Shown here one piece after another: positions 9,718 through 17,246 of a stretch of DNA of 64,000 nt. Source of the stretch: CAZRHR01 sp964578885 (GTDB lineage: Bacteria; Bacteroidota; Bacteroidia; CAIKAF01); the NCBI GenBank assembly GCA_964578885.1, contig CAZOEO010000003.1, positions 124,001-188,000 on the forward strand, written 5' to 3'. The position numbers and the translations under genes are program-made. Every line of letters starts with the position of its first letter. Position 1 is the first letter of the stretch. A model generated the notes under the pieces. That model was not told where the DNA came from. It worked only from the letters and a program-made list of their open reading frames with translations, and did no database searches.

Positions 9718-9993
9718 ATGGCAAACCGACCAAATTTTGCAAAGCCATATCAGCAAGGCTTTATCCTTTTCCTGCTGGTCGCACTGCATTTTTGGGTAAA
9801 AGGATTTTACCTGGGAGACAAATCGCTGGCGGGTGATGAGCCGTTTAGCGTGTACCATGCCCAAATGTCTGTCGGAGCCATTATCCATCAACTTTCGCAG
9901 GGCAATAATCCGCCATTGTATGAAATCATCTTGCATTACTGGGTGAAAGCATTTGGGATTTCAGCATTATCTGTGCGCATTCCGACCATTTGA
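9718..9993 (+). pseudogene. Truncated glycosyltransferase (GT39/ArnT-like) N-terminal remnant
   Basis: The 91-codon frame starts with an N-terminal membrane segment (GFILFLLVALHFWVKGFYL). It then shows the first luminal loop typical of GT-C/PMT-like glycosyltransferases: DE in LAGDEPFSVYHA, NNPPLYEIILHYWVKAFG, and SVRIPTI. In full-length relatives this point (R-x-P) is followed by several hundred residues of membrane helices. Here the frame ends at a TGA, and the downstream 350 bases hold only a structured element and a tRNA. It is therefore a broken gene whose 3' part was lost or replaced. The short open frame could still be translated but would lack most of the enzyme. Confidence 0.75.
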
Positions 9994-10043
9994 TTGACCA
10001 CCAATGTATTGTTGCATCTGCTTGGGGAATCGGCTGAGTTGTG

Positions 10044-10162
10044 GTGCGTGAGGGATAGAAATGGAAAGCCCACAGCCCCGGAAAAAATTGAAACAACAGA
10101 AGCGAAATGCAGTTACGGGGCGAGGACTTGGAATGGATAGCCCGGCCCGAAGGGACACGCCC
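10044..10162. ncRNA. Candidate structured RNA / recurrent Bacteroidota intergenic element
   Basis: The stretch has a symmetric fold. An outer stem GCGTG/CACGC pairs 10046-10050 with 10156-10160, and an inner stem GCCCCG/CGGGGC pairs 10075-10080 with 10116-10121. Between them lie two related internal strands, AGGGATAGAAATGGAAAGCCC-like (from 10051) and AGGACTTGGAATGGATAGCCC-like (from 10123). A small CCC-GAA-GGG hairpin closes the 3' side. From memory, sequences of this kind recur between genes in many Bacteroidota. The Rfam Flavo-1 motif is one possible identity, but I am not certain of it. The transcribed strand is unknown. A 65-codon frame read through it on the minus strand is probably spurious. 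Confidence 0.5.
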
Positions 10163-10170
10163 AAAAAAGA

Positions 10171-10201
10171 AAAAAGGACCAGAAAATTCTAGTCCTTTTT
10201 T
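10171..10201 (-). terminator. Terminator of tRNA-Val (also symmetric on plus strand)
   Basis: AAAAAGGAC and GTCCTTTTT flank a 12-base loop, just after the 3' end of the minus-strand tRNA. The A and T runs on both sides make it potentially bidirectional, so it may also end a plus-strand transcript of the structured element. Confidence 0.8.
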
Positions 10202-10278
10202 GGTGGGAGCAACAGGATTCGAACCTGTGACCCCCTGCTTGTAAGGCAGGTGCTCTGAACCGGCTGAGCTATGCTCCC
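10201..10278 (-). tRNA. tRNA-Val (anticodon UAC)
   Basis: The full cloverleaf is visible on the minus strand. The acceptor GGGAGCA pairs with TGCTCCC, the D arm is GCTC/GAGC, and the anticodon stem CCTGC/GCAGG closes the loop CTTACAA, giving anticodon TAC. The T arm is ACAGG-TTCGAAT-CCTGT. The 3' CCA is encoded at 10203-10201. Confidence 0.97.
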
Positions 10279-10349
10279 ATGTTGGTGTCTCTCAAACGGG
10301 ATGCAAATGTAACTGCCGTTTTTGATTTCACCAAATAATTCGTGGAAAT

Positions 10350-11612
10350 TTATGGAAAAAGTAATCGATCTCTGTCTGGAATGCGTTCGAGCACTTCTTC
10401 TGTCCAAGGTCCAAGTATCTCGCGTTCAAAATATTCGAATCGCACACGGAACGCTTCTGCAAAGTTGCCGTTGAACTCTTCCAAATCGCGGATATGCATT
10501 AATTCTACCTGTGCCACGCTGGGATAGCGTCCGCGGGCGTGGCTGCGCTCCACAACAAAATCGCGTAGGGTATCAAATTGGCGCATGGTTTCAAACAAGC
10601 GGTCTTTTACTTCCTGCAGTTGCTCCCTGCGTTCCGGGTCTTTGTGCCAAATACCTCCAAACACAAATTTGGCGGTGATGGTGGTTTCTTCAAAACAAAG
10701 TTCGATACAGAAAATCTCGAACATATGGTGCCAGCTGTATCCGCCGTATCTGAATTTTTCCTGGACGCTCACTGGTAAAAAGCGAAAAATCTCATCCTTT
10801 TGTGGCGTGAGGGTGGCGTACATGTCTTCATCTTTGAAGAAGCGGAAGACCTCTTGGAAATGTTCGGAGGTGTTCAGGACGGGCCTGTTTTTCAGAATAA
10901 ACTCGATGGCTTCGCGGTGTTTCCAATAAATGGCCTGTGCAGTGTGCACGAGATCTCTGGAATTGGTCATGAAATGCGTATTAAAAAATCGAATATAACT
11001 TTGAATGAATTCTTTAACGGATGTGGTGGGTTGGGCATGTGCAATGGTTTGTTCCAGTACCAGCAGGGCATCCTGAAACAACATGGTATCGTAGCCGTCC
11101 AGACCCGGGAAACGGCGAGCTTCGAAAAGTCGCTGGCTAATCACCACATAATGCACATAAAGGCCGTCTTCAAAATCTTTTTGGCTGCGCAATTGGTGGG
11201 CCGTAAGTTGTTCCTCCAAAGAAGATTCTTTTTCGGCCTTGTGTTCGATGACCAATGCCCAGCGTGCAGGCCGGTTGGTAATCACCAAATCTTTGAAATT
11301 CCAGGCTTGGTGAATTTCGGTGTATTTGTGGTTACTGAGCAAAATGGCGGAATGGATATCCGAAGGCAAATGCCTGATAAACTGGGCGAATCGTTCCAAA
11401 AAAGCGGAACCGCACTGGTGAGAACCTTTCGGATTGAGCACCCATGCCCAAAGGGCGAGATGCCCGGCGCCTTCTTGGTTGGGATGAAAAACAGAAAAGG
11501 GACTAAAGGCGGTGAGTTCTTGTCGAATGGTTTCTAAGCCGAGGGTTTCTTCATTCAGGAATCGTTGGAGCTGCGTTTCTAAACTAATTTCCGTAGAAGG
11601 ATCGTGCATCAT
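10350..11612 (-). CDS. PD-(D/E)XK nuclease superfamily protein (PDDEXK_4-like)
   Basis: The 420-residue cytoplasmic protein matches the PDDEXK_4 family pattern. It has an N-terminal ALWAWVLNPKGSHQCGSAFLERF block and then the nuclease core: an Asp in FKDLVIT, E-x-K in ALVIEHKAEKE, and a following Q-rich helix (LEEQLTAHQLRSQ). The C-terminal 200 residues form a helical/beta region without a known motif. Proteins of this kind are often called hypothetical, and their substrate is unknown. No methylase or other restriction partner is adjacent. It sits 19 bases after folC on the same strand, last before tRNA-Val, so it may be carried in the same transcript by chance of position. Confidence 0.8.
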   Translation of the reverse strand: MMHDPSTEISLETQLQRFLNEETLGLETIRQELTAFSPFSVFHPNQEGAGHLALWAWVLNPKGSHQCGSAFLERFAQFIRHLPSDIHSAILLSNHKYTEIHQAWNFKDLVITNRPARWALVIEHKAEKESSLEEQLTAHQLRSQKDFEDGLYVHYVVISQRLFEARRFPGLDGYDTMLFQDALLVLEQTIAHAQPTTSVKEFIQSYIRFFNTHFMTNSRDLVHTAQAIYWKHREAIEFILKNRPVLNTSEHFQEVFRFFKDEDMYATLTPQKDEIFRFLPVSVQEKFRYGGYSWHHMFEIFCIELCFEETTITAKFVFGGIWHKDPERREQLQEVKDRLFETMRQFDTLRDFVVERSHARGRYPSVAQVELMHIRDLEEFNGNFAEAFRVRFEYFEREILGPWTEEVLERIPDRDRLLFP

Positions 11613-11631
11613 GTTTATGTTAATCTAATGA

Positions 11632-12966
11632 TCAATGATTGAAATTTGGAAGGAAAGAAGTTGATTGTAATTCTGCTACCACAAAGGTACTACCTCCAAC
11701 AAATATAACATCATTTTTGTCGGCAAAGTTTAATGCCGATTTATAGGCTAGTTCTATGGAGGAAAAGGACGCGACCGACCATGGATAGTTTGCCAGAATG
11801 TTGCATAGTTTCTCTACCGGCATAGCCCTGGGCAAAGCGGGTGCACAGGCATAAATGCGGCAGGGAAGGGAAATGCAATCCAACAGTTTAGAGACTTCCT
11901 TATCGGACACAAAACCCAGCACCAAATGATATTGAGGCGCCTGTAATTGACCCAATTGTTGCATCACACGGGAAAATCCATCTACATTGTGCGCCGTATC
12001 TGCAATGGCCAGGGGCTGGTTTTGCAACACTTGCCAACGGCCTGCCAATCCGGTGGAAGATACAACCTGCGCGACGCCTTGAGTAAACCAAGCGCGCAAA
12101 TCCCATGACGTATGTTTGGCAAGCACTTCCAGGGCGGTAAACACGGTTGCGAGATTATCTTTCTGATAATCGCCCATCAAGGGGGAGGCCAGGGAAAAGG
12201 AATCGTTGGCAGTTTGAAATGTAAACTGGCGGGTGGCCTGTTCTGCGTGATAAGGGCCAGGTGTCACCTGGACGCATTCGTCGGAGAAATATAAGCCGGA
12301 CTTTTGGTCCAGCGCTTTTTTCCGGAAAACGGGCGCCGTTTCATCTTGTCGAAGTCCAATGACCACCGGAACGGCAGGTTTAATGATACCGGCTTTTTCG
12401 CCGGCAATGGCCTCCAGGGTATTTCCCAAAAATGCCATGTGATCCCAACCAATATTGGTAATCACAGAGAGCAATGGCGTAATGATATTGGTGCTGTCGA
12501 GCCGGCCGCCCATGCCTGTTTCAATGATGGCGATATCTACTTTTTCTTTGGCAAAATGGTGAAAAGCCATGGCCACCGTGGTTTCAAAAAAAGAAGGTTT
12601 GAGCGCATCGAGGGTTGGAAAGGCTTCGTGTAAAAAGTCCAGCACATCTTGTTGGGAAATAGGCACGCCGTTAATGCGGATGCGTTCGGAAAAATCGACC
12701 AGATGTGGAGACGTGTAAAGTCCTGTTTTATATCCTGCCGCCTGAAAAACGGCAGCCAACATGTGTGAAGTGCTCCCTTTTCCATTGGTACCAGCCACGT
12801 GAATGCAGGGAAAACGTTTTTCCGGCTGACCCAAAGCATGACTGAGCGCAAGGGTATTGTCGAGGTTATCTTTATACGCTGCCGCCCCATCGCGTTGAAA
12901 CATGGGCAATTGGGCAAAAAGCCATTGGGTAGCTTCTTTGTAATTATGAAAAGGAAGTGCAGACAT
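11632..12966 (-). CDS. folC: Bifunctional dihydrofolate synthase / folylpolyglutamate synthase
   Basis: FolC adds glutamate to dihydropteroate and to tetrahydrofolates using ATP. The Mur-ligase-type P-loop is seen in HVAGTNGKGSTSHMLAA (about residues 56-72). It is followed by GLYTSPHLVDFSERIRING, IIETGMGGRLDSTNI, ITNIGWDHMAFLG and AGEKAGIIKP, all family signatures. The C-terminal domain contains IADTAHNVDGF. The length of 444 residues is normal. It starts 8 bases after the stop of the S9 peptidase gene and is followed closely by the PD-(D/E)XK gene, giving a three-gene minus-strand run. Confidence 0.96.
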   Translation of the reverse strand: MSALPFHNYKEATQWLFAQLPMFQRDGAAAYKDNLDNTLALSHALGQPEKRFPCIHVAGTNGKGSTSHMLAAVFQAAGYKTGLYTSPHLVDFSERIRINGVPISQQDVLDFLHEAFPTLDALKPSFFETTVAMAFHHFAKEKVDIAIIETGMGGRLDSTNIITPLLSVITNIGWDHMAFLGNTLEAIAGEKAGIIKPAVPVVIGLRQDETAPVFRKKALDQKSGLYFSDECVQVTPGPYHAEQATRQFTFQTANDSFSLASPLMGDYQKDNLATVFTALEVLAKHTSWDLRAWFTQGVAQVVSSTGLAGRWQVLQNQPLAIADTAHNVDGFSRVMQQLGQLQAPQYHLVLGFVSDKEVSKLLDCISLPCRIYACAPALPRAMPVEKLCNILANYPWSVASFSSIELAYKSALNFADKNDVIFVGGSTFVVAELQSTSFLPNFNH

Positions 12967-12974
12967 ATCCTTGT

Positions 12975-15140
12975 TTAGCGGGAGAGATGCTGTTCTAAGA
13001 ATTGGGTCATTTTGCGATACAAATGCAAGCGAGCGTTTCCGCCATAAATACCGTGATCTTTGTTTGGATAAATGAAAAGATCGAAGTCTTTGTTGGCTTG
13101 CACCAGGGCATCGGTGAGCACCGCGGTGTTCTGCCAGTGCACATTGTCGTCGGCGGCGCCGTGCACCAGGAGAAAATGGTTTTGTAAACCGGCGGCGAAT
13201 CGAACCGGCGATTGGGCGTCAAAACCTTTGGGATTGGTGGCCATGGTGCCCATGTACCTTTCAGTGTAAATGGCGTCGTAATATTTCCAGTTGGTTACAG
13301 GCGCCACGGAAATGCCCGCGCGAAATACACCGTTTCCATTGGTCATGCAAAGAGCGGCCATGTAGCCGCCATAACTCCAGCCGAACACACCTATACGATC
13401 TGCGTTGATATAGGGAAGCGTTCCAAAATATTGGGCCGCCGCTACTTGGTCCTGGGTTTCCAATTCTCCCAACTTACCATAAGTCTGGGCTTTAAAATCT
13501 TTTCCCCGGCCACCTGTACCGCGATTGTCCACACAGGCTACTGCGATTCCTCTTTGTGCCAGTAACTGAAACCAGCCGTAATTGGTTCCGCCCCAACGAT
13601 CGAGCACTTGCTGACTTCCCGGCCCGCCATATACAAACATGAGCAAAGGATATTTTTTATTGGGTTGCATTCGGTGGGGTTTAATGAACCAGGCGTGCAA
13701 AGGCGTTCCGTCGGCACCTGGCACTTCCATCCATTCCGGTGTAGACAAGCCCAAGTTGTCCAGACGATTTTGAAATGCCTGGTTTCTTTCAAGAGAAAGA
13801 ACTTCCTGGCCTTTCAGCGTGTAAAGCGTGTATTGGGGCGCCTGGCCTGCACGAGAATATTCATTGAGGAAAAAATCACCGCAAAGAGAAGGCTGGTGAT
13901 AACCCGGCGCGGTGGTGATTTGGGTTAATTTTCCTTTGAGGTCCACAGCATATAGATGCTTTTGGGTGGGGTGTACCTTGGTGGCGGTAAAATAAATGGT
14001 TTGAGATTTTGCGTGAAAACCCAGATAATCAGAAACTTCCCATGTTCCAGAAGTCAGTTGGCGAACCAATTTCCCCTGATGGTCATACAGGTATAAATGT
14101 CGGAAACCATCTTTTTCGGAAGTGATGATCCATTGTTTCAAGGAAGGCAAATAGGTCACCGCCGCCGGCAATTCAATGTACGTGGTAGATTTTTCGACAT
14201 AGAGGGGTTTCATGGTCATGGAAGTACCGGGCAGTCCGGCCCAAAGTGTCATTTCGTTTTGCAAGCGATTGATTGACAAAACTGTGAGCTGGTCTCCAAA
14301 CCAAAATATGCGTGGAAAATATTCCCATTCTCCTGGAATAGGGACAGGAAAGGTATTCATGGTGGCGATGTCTAGCACATGAACAGTCACACGTGCGTTT
14401 TCGGCTCCTACTTTTGGATATTTAAAAGTGTAGGGAACAGAATAGGGCTGGTTGGCATAGAAATATTCCATGGTGACGGACTCCACATGGGCTTCATCGA
14501 AACGTAAAAAAGCGAGATATCGGCCATCCGGCGACCATTCGTAGGCTTTTACAGTTTCAAATTCTTCTTCATAGACCCAATCGGAAGCCCCGTTAATAAT
14601 GGCATTGGGCCGGCCGTCGAAAGTGAGTTGGCGGAGGTTTCCATTGGGTATTTCTTTTATATACAAGTTGTTGTTCAGAACGAAACTCATCCATTTTTCA
14701 TCGGGAGAAAGGGACGGATACTGGATGAGCGCAGTGTCCATCCAGGGCCATGCCTGCCCGGTGGTGGCGTTTCCCAGCCAATATTTCCCTTTGGTAGAAT
14801 AGCGGTAAATGGATTCTTCCAGTTCCGTTAGAATCACCCAATTTTCCGAAGGAGAAAATTGATAATCAGAAAACTGAACAGGTTTATCTTGGTGTGAAAA
14901 TTTCCATTGACGTAATAAAAGCGGCCGGGTTCCCTGGCTTTCTTTTTTAATGAAATCGTAGGCTTTAATTTGATTTTGATCGATAATGGCGTAGGCTGTT
15001 CCGGAGGCCATGGCCTGAAATCCGGGCACGCGTTGTGGTGAAAACCACCGTTGATTCCAGATATTTTCAAGGGTCAGGGTTTGGGCGTGAGCCCATTGCA
15101 TTCCAGCCAAAAGAAAGAGCAGAACAAAAGCACGCATCAT
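12975..15140 (-). CDS. Secreted S9 family (DPP IV-type) dipeptidyl peptidase
   Basis: The 721-residue protein has a signal peptide ending at AHA-Q (residue 20), an N-terminal eight-bladed propeller domain (DPPIV_N, about 90-450) and a C-terminal prolyl-oligopeptidase-type catalytic domain. The catalytic serine is Ser589 in FGWSYGGYMAA. The aspartate is the first D of GAADDNVHW, and the histidine is His696 in NKDHGIYGG. The glutamate motif of true DPP IV enzymes is likely in DWVYEEEF, which anchors the substrate amino end. It probably removes N-terminal dipeptides in the periplasm or at the surface. It leads the folC transcript. Confidence 0.94.
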   Translation of the reverse strand: MMRAFVLLFLLAGMQWAHAQTLTLENIWNQRWFSPQRVPGFQAMASGTAYAIIDQNQIKAYDFIKKESQGTRPLLLRQWKFSHQDKPVQFSDYQFSPSENWVILTELEESIYRYSTKGKYWLGNATTGQAWPWMDTALIQYPSLSPDEKWMSFVLNNNLYIKEIPNGNLRQLTFDGRPNAIINGASDWVYEEEFETVKAYEWSPDGRYLAFLRFDEAHVESVTMEYFYANQPYSVPYTFKYPKVGAENARVTVHVLDIATMNTFPVPIPGEWEYFPRIFWFGDQLTVLSINRLQNEMTLWAGLPGTSMTMKPLYVEKSTTYIELPAAVTYLPSLKQWIITSEKDGFRHLYLYDHQGKLVRQLTSGTWEVSDYLGFHAKSQTIYFTATKVHPTQKHLYAVDLKGKLTQITTAPGYHQPSLCGDFFLNEYSRAGQAPQYTLYTLKGQEVLSLERNQAFQNRLDNLGLSTPEWMEVPGADGTPLHAWFIKPHRMQPNKKYPLLMFVYGGPGSQQVLDRWGGTNYGWFQLLAQRGIAVACVDNRGTGGRGKDFKAQTYGKLGELETQDQVAAAQYFGTLPYINADRIGVFGWSYGGYMAALCMTNGNGVFRAGISVAPVTNWKYYDAIYTERYMGTMATNPKGFDAQSPVRFAAGLQNHFLLVHGAADDNVHWQNTAVLTDALVQANKDFDLFIYPNKDHGIYGGNARLHLYRKMTQFLEQHLSR

Positions 15141-15150
15141 TATTTTTTTT

Positions 15151-15158
15151 CAAAAATA
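15151..15158 (-). promoter_or_regulatory. Candidate -7 element for S9 peptidase operon
   Basis: On the minus strand TATTTTTG matches TAnnTTTG exactly and lies 10 bases before the start codon at 15140, implying a very short leader. Confidence 0.4.
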
Positions 15159-15285
15159 TACATAGAAAACGTTTTCCCCTTTCATTTTCATGCAAAGGAT
15201 GAGGGGAAAGAGTGGATAAAGGGGTAAAAAGGGGGTTCGTAGCTCGTTAAAAATTGTGTAATTTGGCCGAAAAATAGGGGAAATC

Positions 15286-15939
15286 ATGTTACACATTCTT
15301 GGCCAACAAAGTTCATTGCTCAACCAATACTTGCGAGAGTTGCGGGATACGACCATTCAGCAGGACCGGATGCGTTTCCGACGGAATTTGGAACGGTTGG
15401 GAGAAATCATGGCCTATGAAATGAGTAAAGAGATGCAAGTAACTCAGGTGGAAGTGCCCACACCTTTGGGTGAAAGTCAGATGCAAGTGCCTGGAGAAAA
15501 GATTGTATTGGGCACCATTTTGCGGGCCGGATTGCCTTTTCACCAAGGATTTTTGAATTATTTTGATGGTGCTGAAAATGCCATGATTTCCGCTTATAGA
15601 AAGCATACGGCAAACGATGAATTTGAGATTTCGATTGAGTATTTGTCTTCACCGAGTTTAGAAGGAAAAACATTGATTTTAACCGATCCGATGCTGGCAA
15701 CAGGTCGATCGATGGTATTGGCTTGGGAGGCCCTGATACGGGAACGCGGATTACCGGCAAAAACGTATATCGCGGCCGTTATTGGCAGTCAGGAAGGTGT
15801 GGATTTTGCCCGTAAGCATTTGCCCTCCATGCGTATCTCGTTGTGGCTTGGAGCTGTAGATCCGGAATTAAATGCCAAGTCTTATATTGTTCCCGGTTTA
15901 GGAGATGCGGGTGATTTGGCGTATGGCCCGAAATTATAA
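15286..15939 (+). CDS. upp: Uracil phosphoribosyltransferase
   Basis: The enzyme salvages uracil by converting uracil and PRPP to UMP. The PRPP loop is present in LILTDPMLATGRSMV. An N-terminal block GTILRAGLPFHQGFLNYF and the C-terminal uracil-binding region PGLGDAGDLAYG also match the family. Its 217 residues are slightly longer than the E. coli enzyme at the N terminus, as in related Bacteroidota. It diverges from the S9 peptidase and is followed after 5 bases by a small membrane protein gene. Confidence 0.95.
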   Translation: MLHILGQQSSLLNQYLRELRDTTIQQDRMRFRRNLERLGEIMAYEMSKEMQVTQVEVPTPLGESQMQVPGEKIVLGTILRAGLPFHQGFLNYFDGAENAMISAYRKHTANDEFEISIEYLSSPSLEGKTLILTDPMLATGRSMVLAWEALIRERGLPAKTYIAAVIGSQEGVDFARKHLPSMRISLWLGAVDPELNAKSYIVPGLGDAGDLAYGPKL

Positions 15940-15944
15940 ATAGA

Positions 15945-16406
15945 TTGGAAGGATTGGATATTTTATATTATGCTTTCCTTGCGATTTTCAAGTTTGCCTT
16001 AGCGGTTCCGGCCTACATTGTGAAGTCACAATTGCCGTTTGTTGAGGCGTTTTTATTCGCAAGTATTACAGGTATTTCCGCCGTTGTTTTCCTGGTATAT
16101 CTGAGCAGTGGCATCTTACGGTTTTGGCGAAAAGTGAAACTGCGCTGGTGCGGGAATCAGGTAAAGCCGTTAAGTATCAACAGAAACAAAAGGCGTTTGG
16201 TACAATTTCGTCAGCGCTACGGATTATGGGGTTTGTCACTCATCAGTCCCGTCTTATTATCTTTACCTGTGGGCTGCCTGCTGGCTGTTCGTTATTATCA
16301 TCGCAGATGGCTTGTAATAGCCGTGTTTTCACTTGGCATTTTATGGTGGTCTTTGGTGTTTGCCGCGGCTGGTTCCGGCTTTCACCAGTGGATGAGCACA
16401 GATTAG
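15945..16406 (+). CDS. Small integral membrane protein, 153 aa
   Basis: The only plausible starts are TTG codons at 15945 and 15954; the first gives 153 residues. Three to four membrane segments are visible: FLAIFKFALAVPAYIV, EAFLFASITGISAVVFLVYL, WGLSLISPVLLSLPVGCLL and VIAVFSLGILWWSLVFAAAG. Between the second and third lies a basic cytoplasmic stretch with RNKRRLVQFRQRYG. The RYGLWGL...SPVLLSLPVG block resembles the small multidrug export (PF06695) family, but only weakly. It lies 5 bases after upp and 15 bases before the YjjG-like gene. Confidence 0.6.
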   Translation: MEGLDILYYAFLAIFKFALAVPAYIVKSQLPFVEAFLFASITGISAVVFLVYLSSGILRFWRKVKLRWCGNQVKPLSINRNKRRLVQFRQRYGLWGLSLISPVLLSLPVGCLLAVRYYHRRWLVIAVFSLGILWWSLVFAAAGSGFHQWMSTD

Positions 16407-16421
16407 CCGAAACAAAATAAA

Positions 16422-17156
16422 ATGACAACCATTTCAACCGCCCCCTGGCATATTTTTTTCGATTTAGATCGTACGCTTTGGGATTTCGGATACAACTCAC
16501 GCGCCTCGCTGGAAGAGGTGTATCATACTTACCGTCTGGAAGAAAAAGAGATTCCATCCTTTGAGGCGTTTCATGCTCGATATGAAATACACAATGATGC
16601 TTGTTGGGAAAAATATCGGCGGCACGAAATGAACAAGCATTTTTTACGTCACCAGCGCTTTCATTTGGCGCTGATGGATTTTGGCATTTTAGACCGGAAC
16701 CTGGCCAAAGCCATGGGCGAAACCTATGTCATATTATCGCCCCAGCAAAACAAACTCATTCCGGGCGCATATGATCTGGTAGCTGAGTTAAGCGAAAAAT
16801 ACAAATTGCACATTATCACCAATGGGTTTGAGGAAGTGCAACGCCAAAAGCTGGAAGGAAGTAGATTGTCACCATTTTTCTCCCATGTAATTACCTCGGA
16901 GAAAGCCGGATGTAAAAAACCTCATGCCGGTATTTTTAAATTAGGCATGAAGCTGGCCGGTGCCAAAACCCATCAATGCATCATGATTGGCGACGACCTG
17001 GAAGCGGATGTAAAAGGTGCGCATAACATGCAATGGAAAGTCATTTGGTTTAATGAGCGTCGCAAGGATCCAAATACGCATCCTGCACCGGGCGGAGTCG
17101 CCATAATCCAAGAGTTAACGGAAGCCAGATCCATTTTAAAAAGCTGGATGGATTAA
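16422..17156 (+). CDS. YjjG-family HAD noncanonical pyrimidine nucleotidase
   Basis: This is a haloacid-dehalogenase-type phosphatase of 244 residues. Motif I is FFDLDRTLWDF with D14 and D16, motif II is in HIITNGFEE, motif III is the lysine of CKKPHAGIF, and motif IV is MIGDDLEADVKGA. The DRTLWDF variant and the cap sequence fit the YjjG group, which removes phosphate from damaged or noncanonical pyrimidine nucleotides. Its position after upp fits a pyrimidine-related role. The exact substrate is inferred. Confidence 0.88.
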   Translation: MTTISTAPWHIFFDLDRTLWDFGYNSRASLEEVYHTYRLEEKEIPSFEAFHARYEIHNDACWEKYRRHEMNKHFLRHQRFHLALMDFGILDRNLAKAMGETYVILSPQQNKLIPGAYDLVAELSEKYKLHIITNGFEEVQRQKLEGSRLSPFFSHVITSEKAGCKKPHAGIFKLGMKLAGAKTHQCIMIGDDLEADVKGAHNMQWKVIWFNERRKDPNTHPAPGGVAIIQELTEARSILKSWMD

Positions 17157-17212
17157 ATACGAAAGAATTACCACAGGAGGCATAAAAAAATCTGATAAAT
17201 AACATCTATCTT

Positions 17213-17220
17213 TATATTTG
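17213..17220 (+). promoter_or_regulatory. Candidate -7 element upstream of 855-residue surface protein
   Basis: TATATTTG matches TAnnTTTG exactly, 26 bases before the start codon at 17247. Confidence 0.45.
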
Positions 17221-17246
17221 CTTAGTTTACCCCTAAACCGTGCATT

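Noticed and set aside
9967..10164. 65-residue minus-strand ORF
   Set aside because: It is a reading of the structured element at 10044-10162; Arg/Ser/Pro-rich composition and no independent coding support.
10800..11537. 245-residue plus-strand ORF opposite the PD-(D/E)XK gene
   Set aside because: The minus-strand frame carries clear nuclease motifs, while this one has no recognisable domain or start context.
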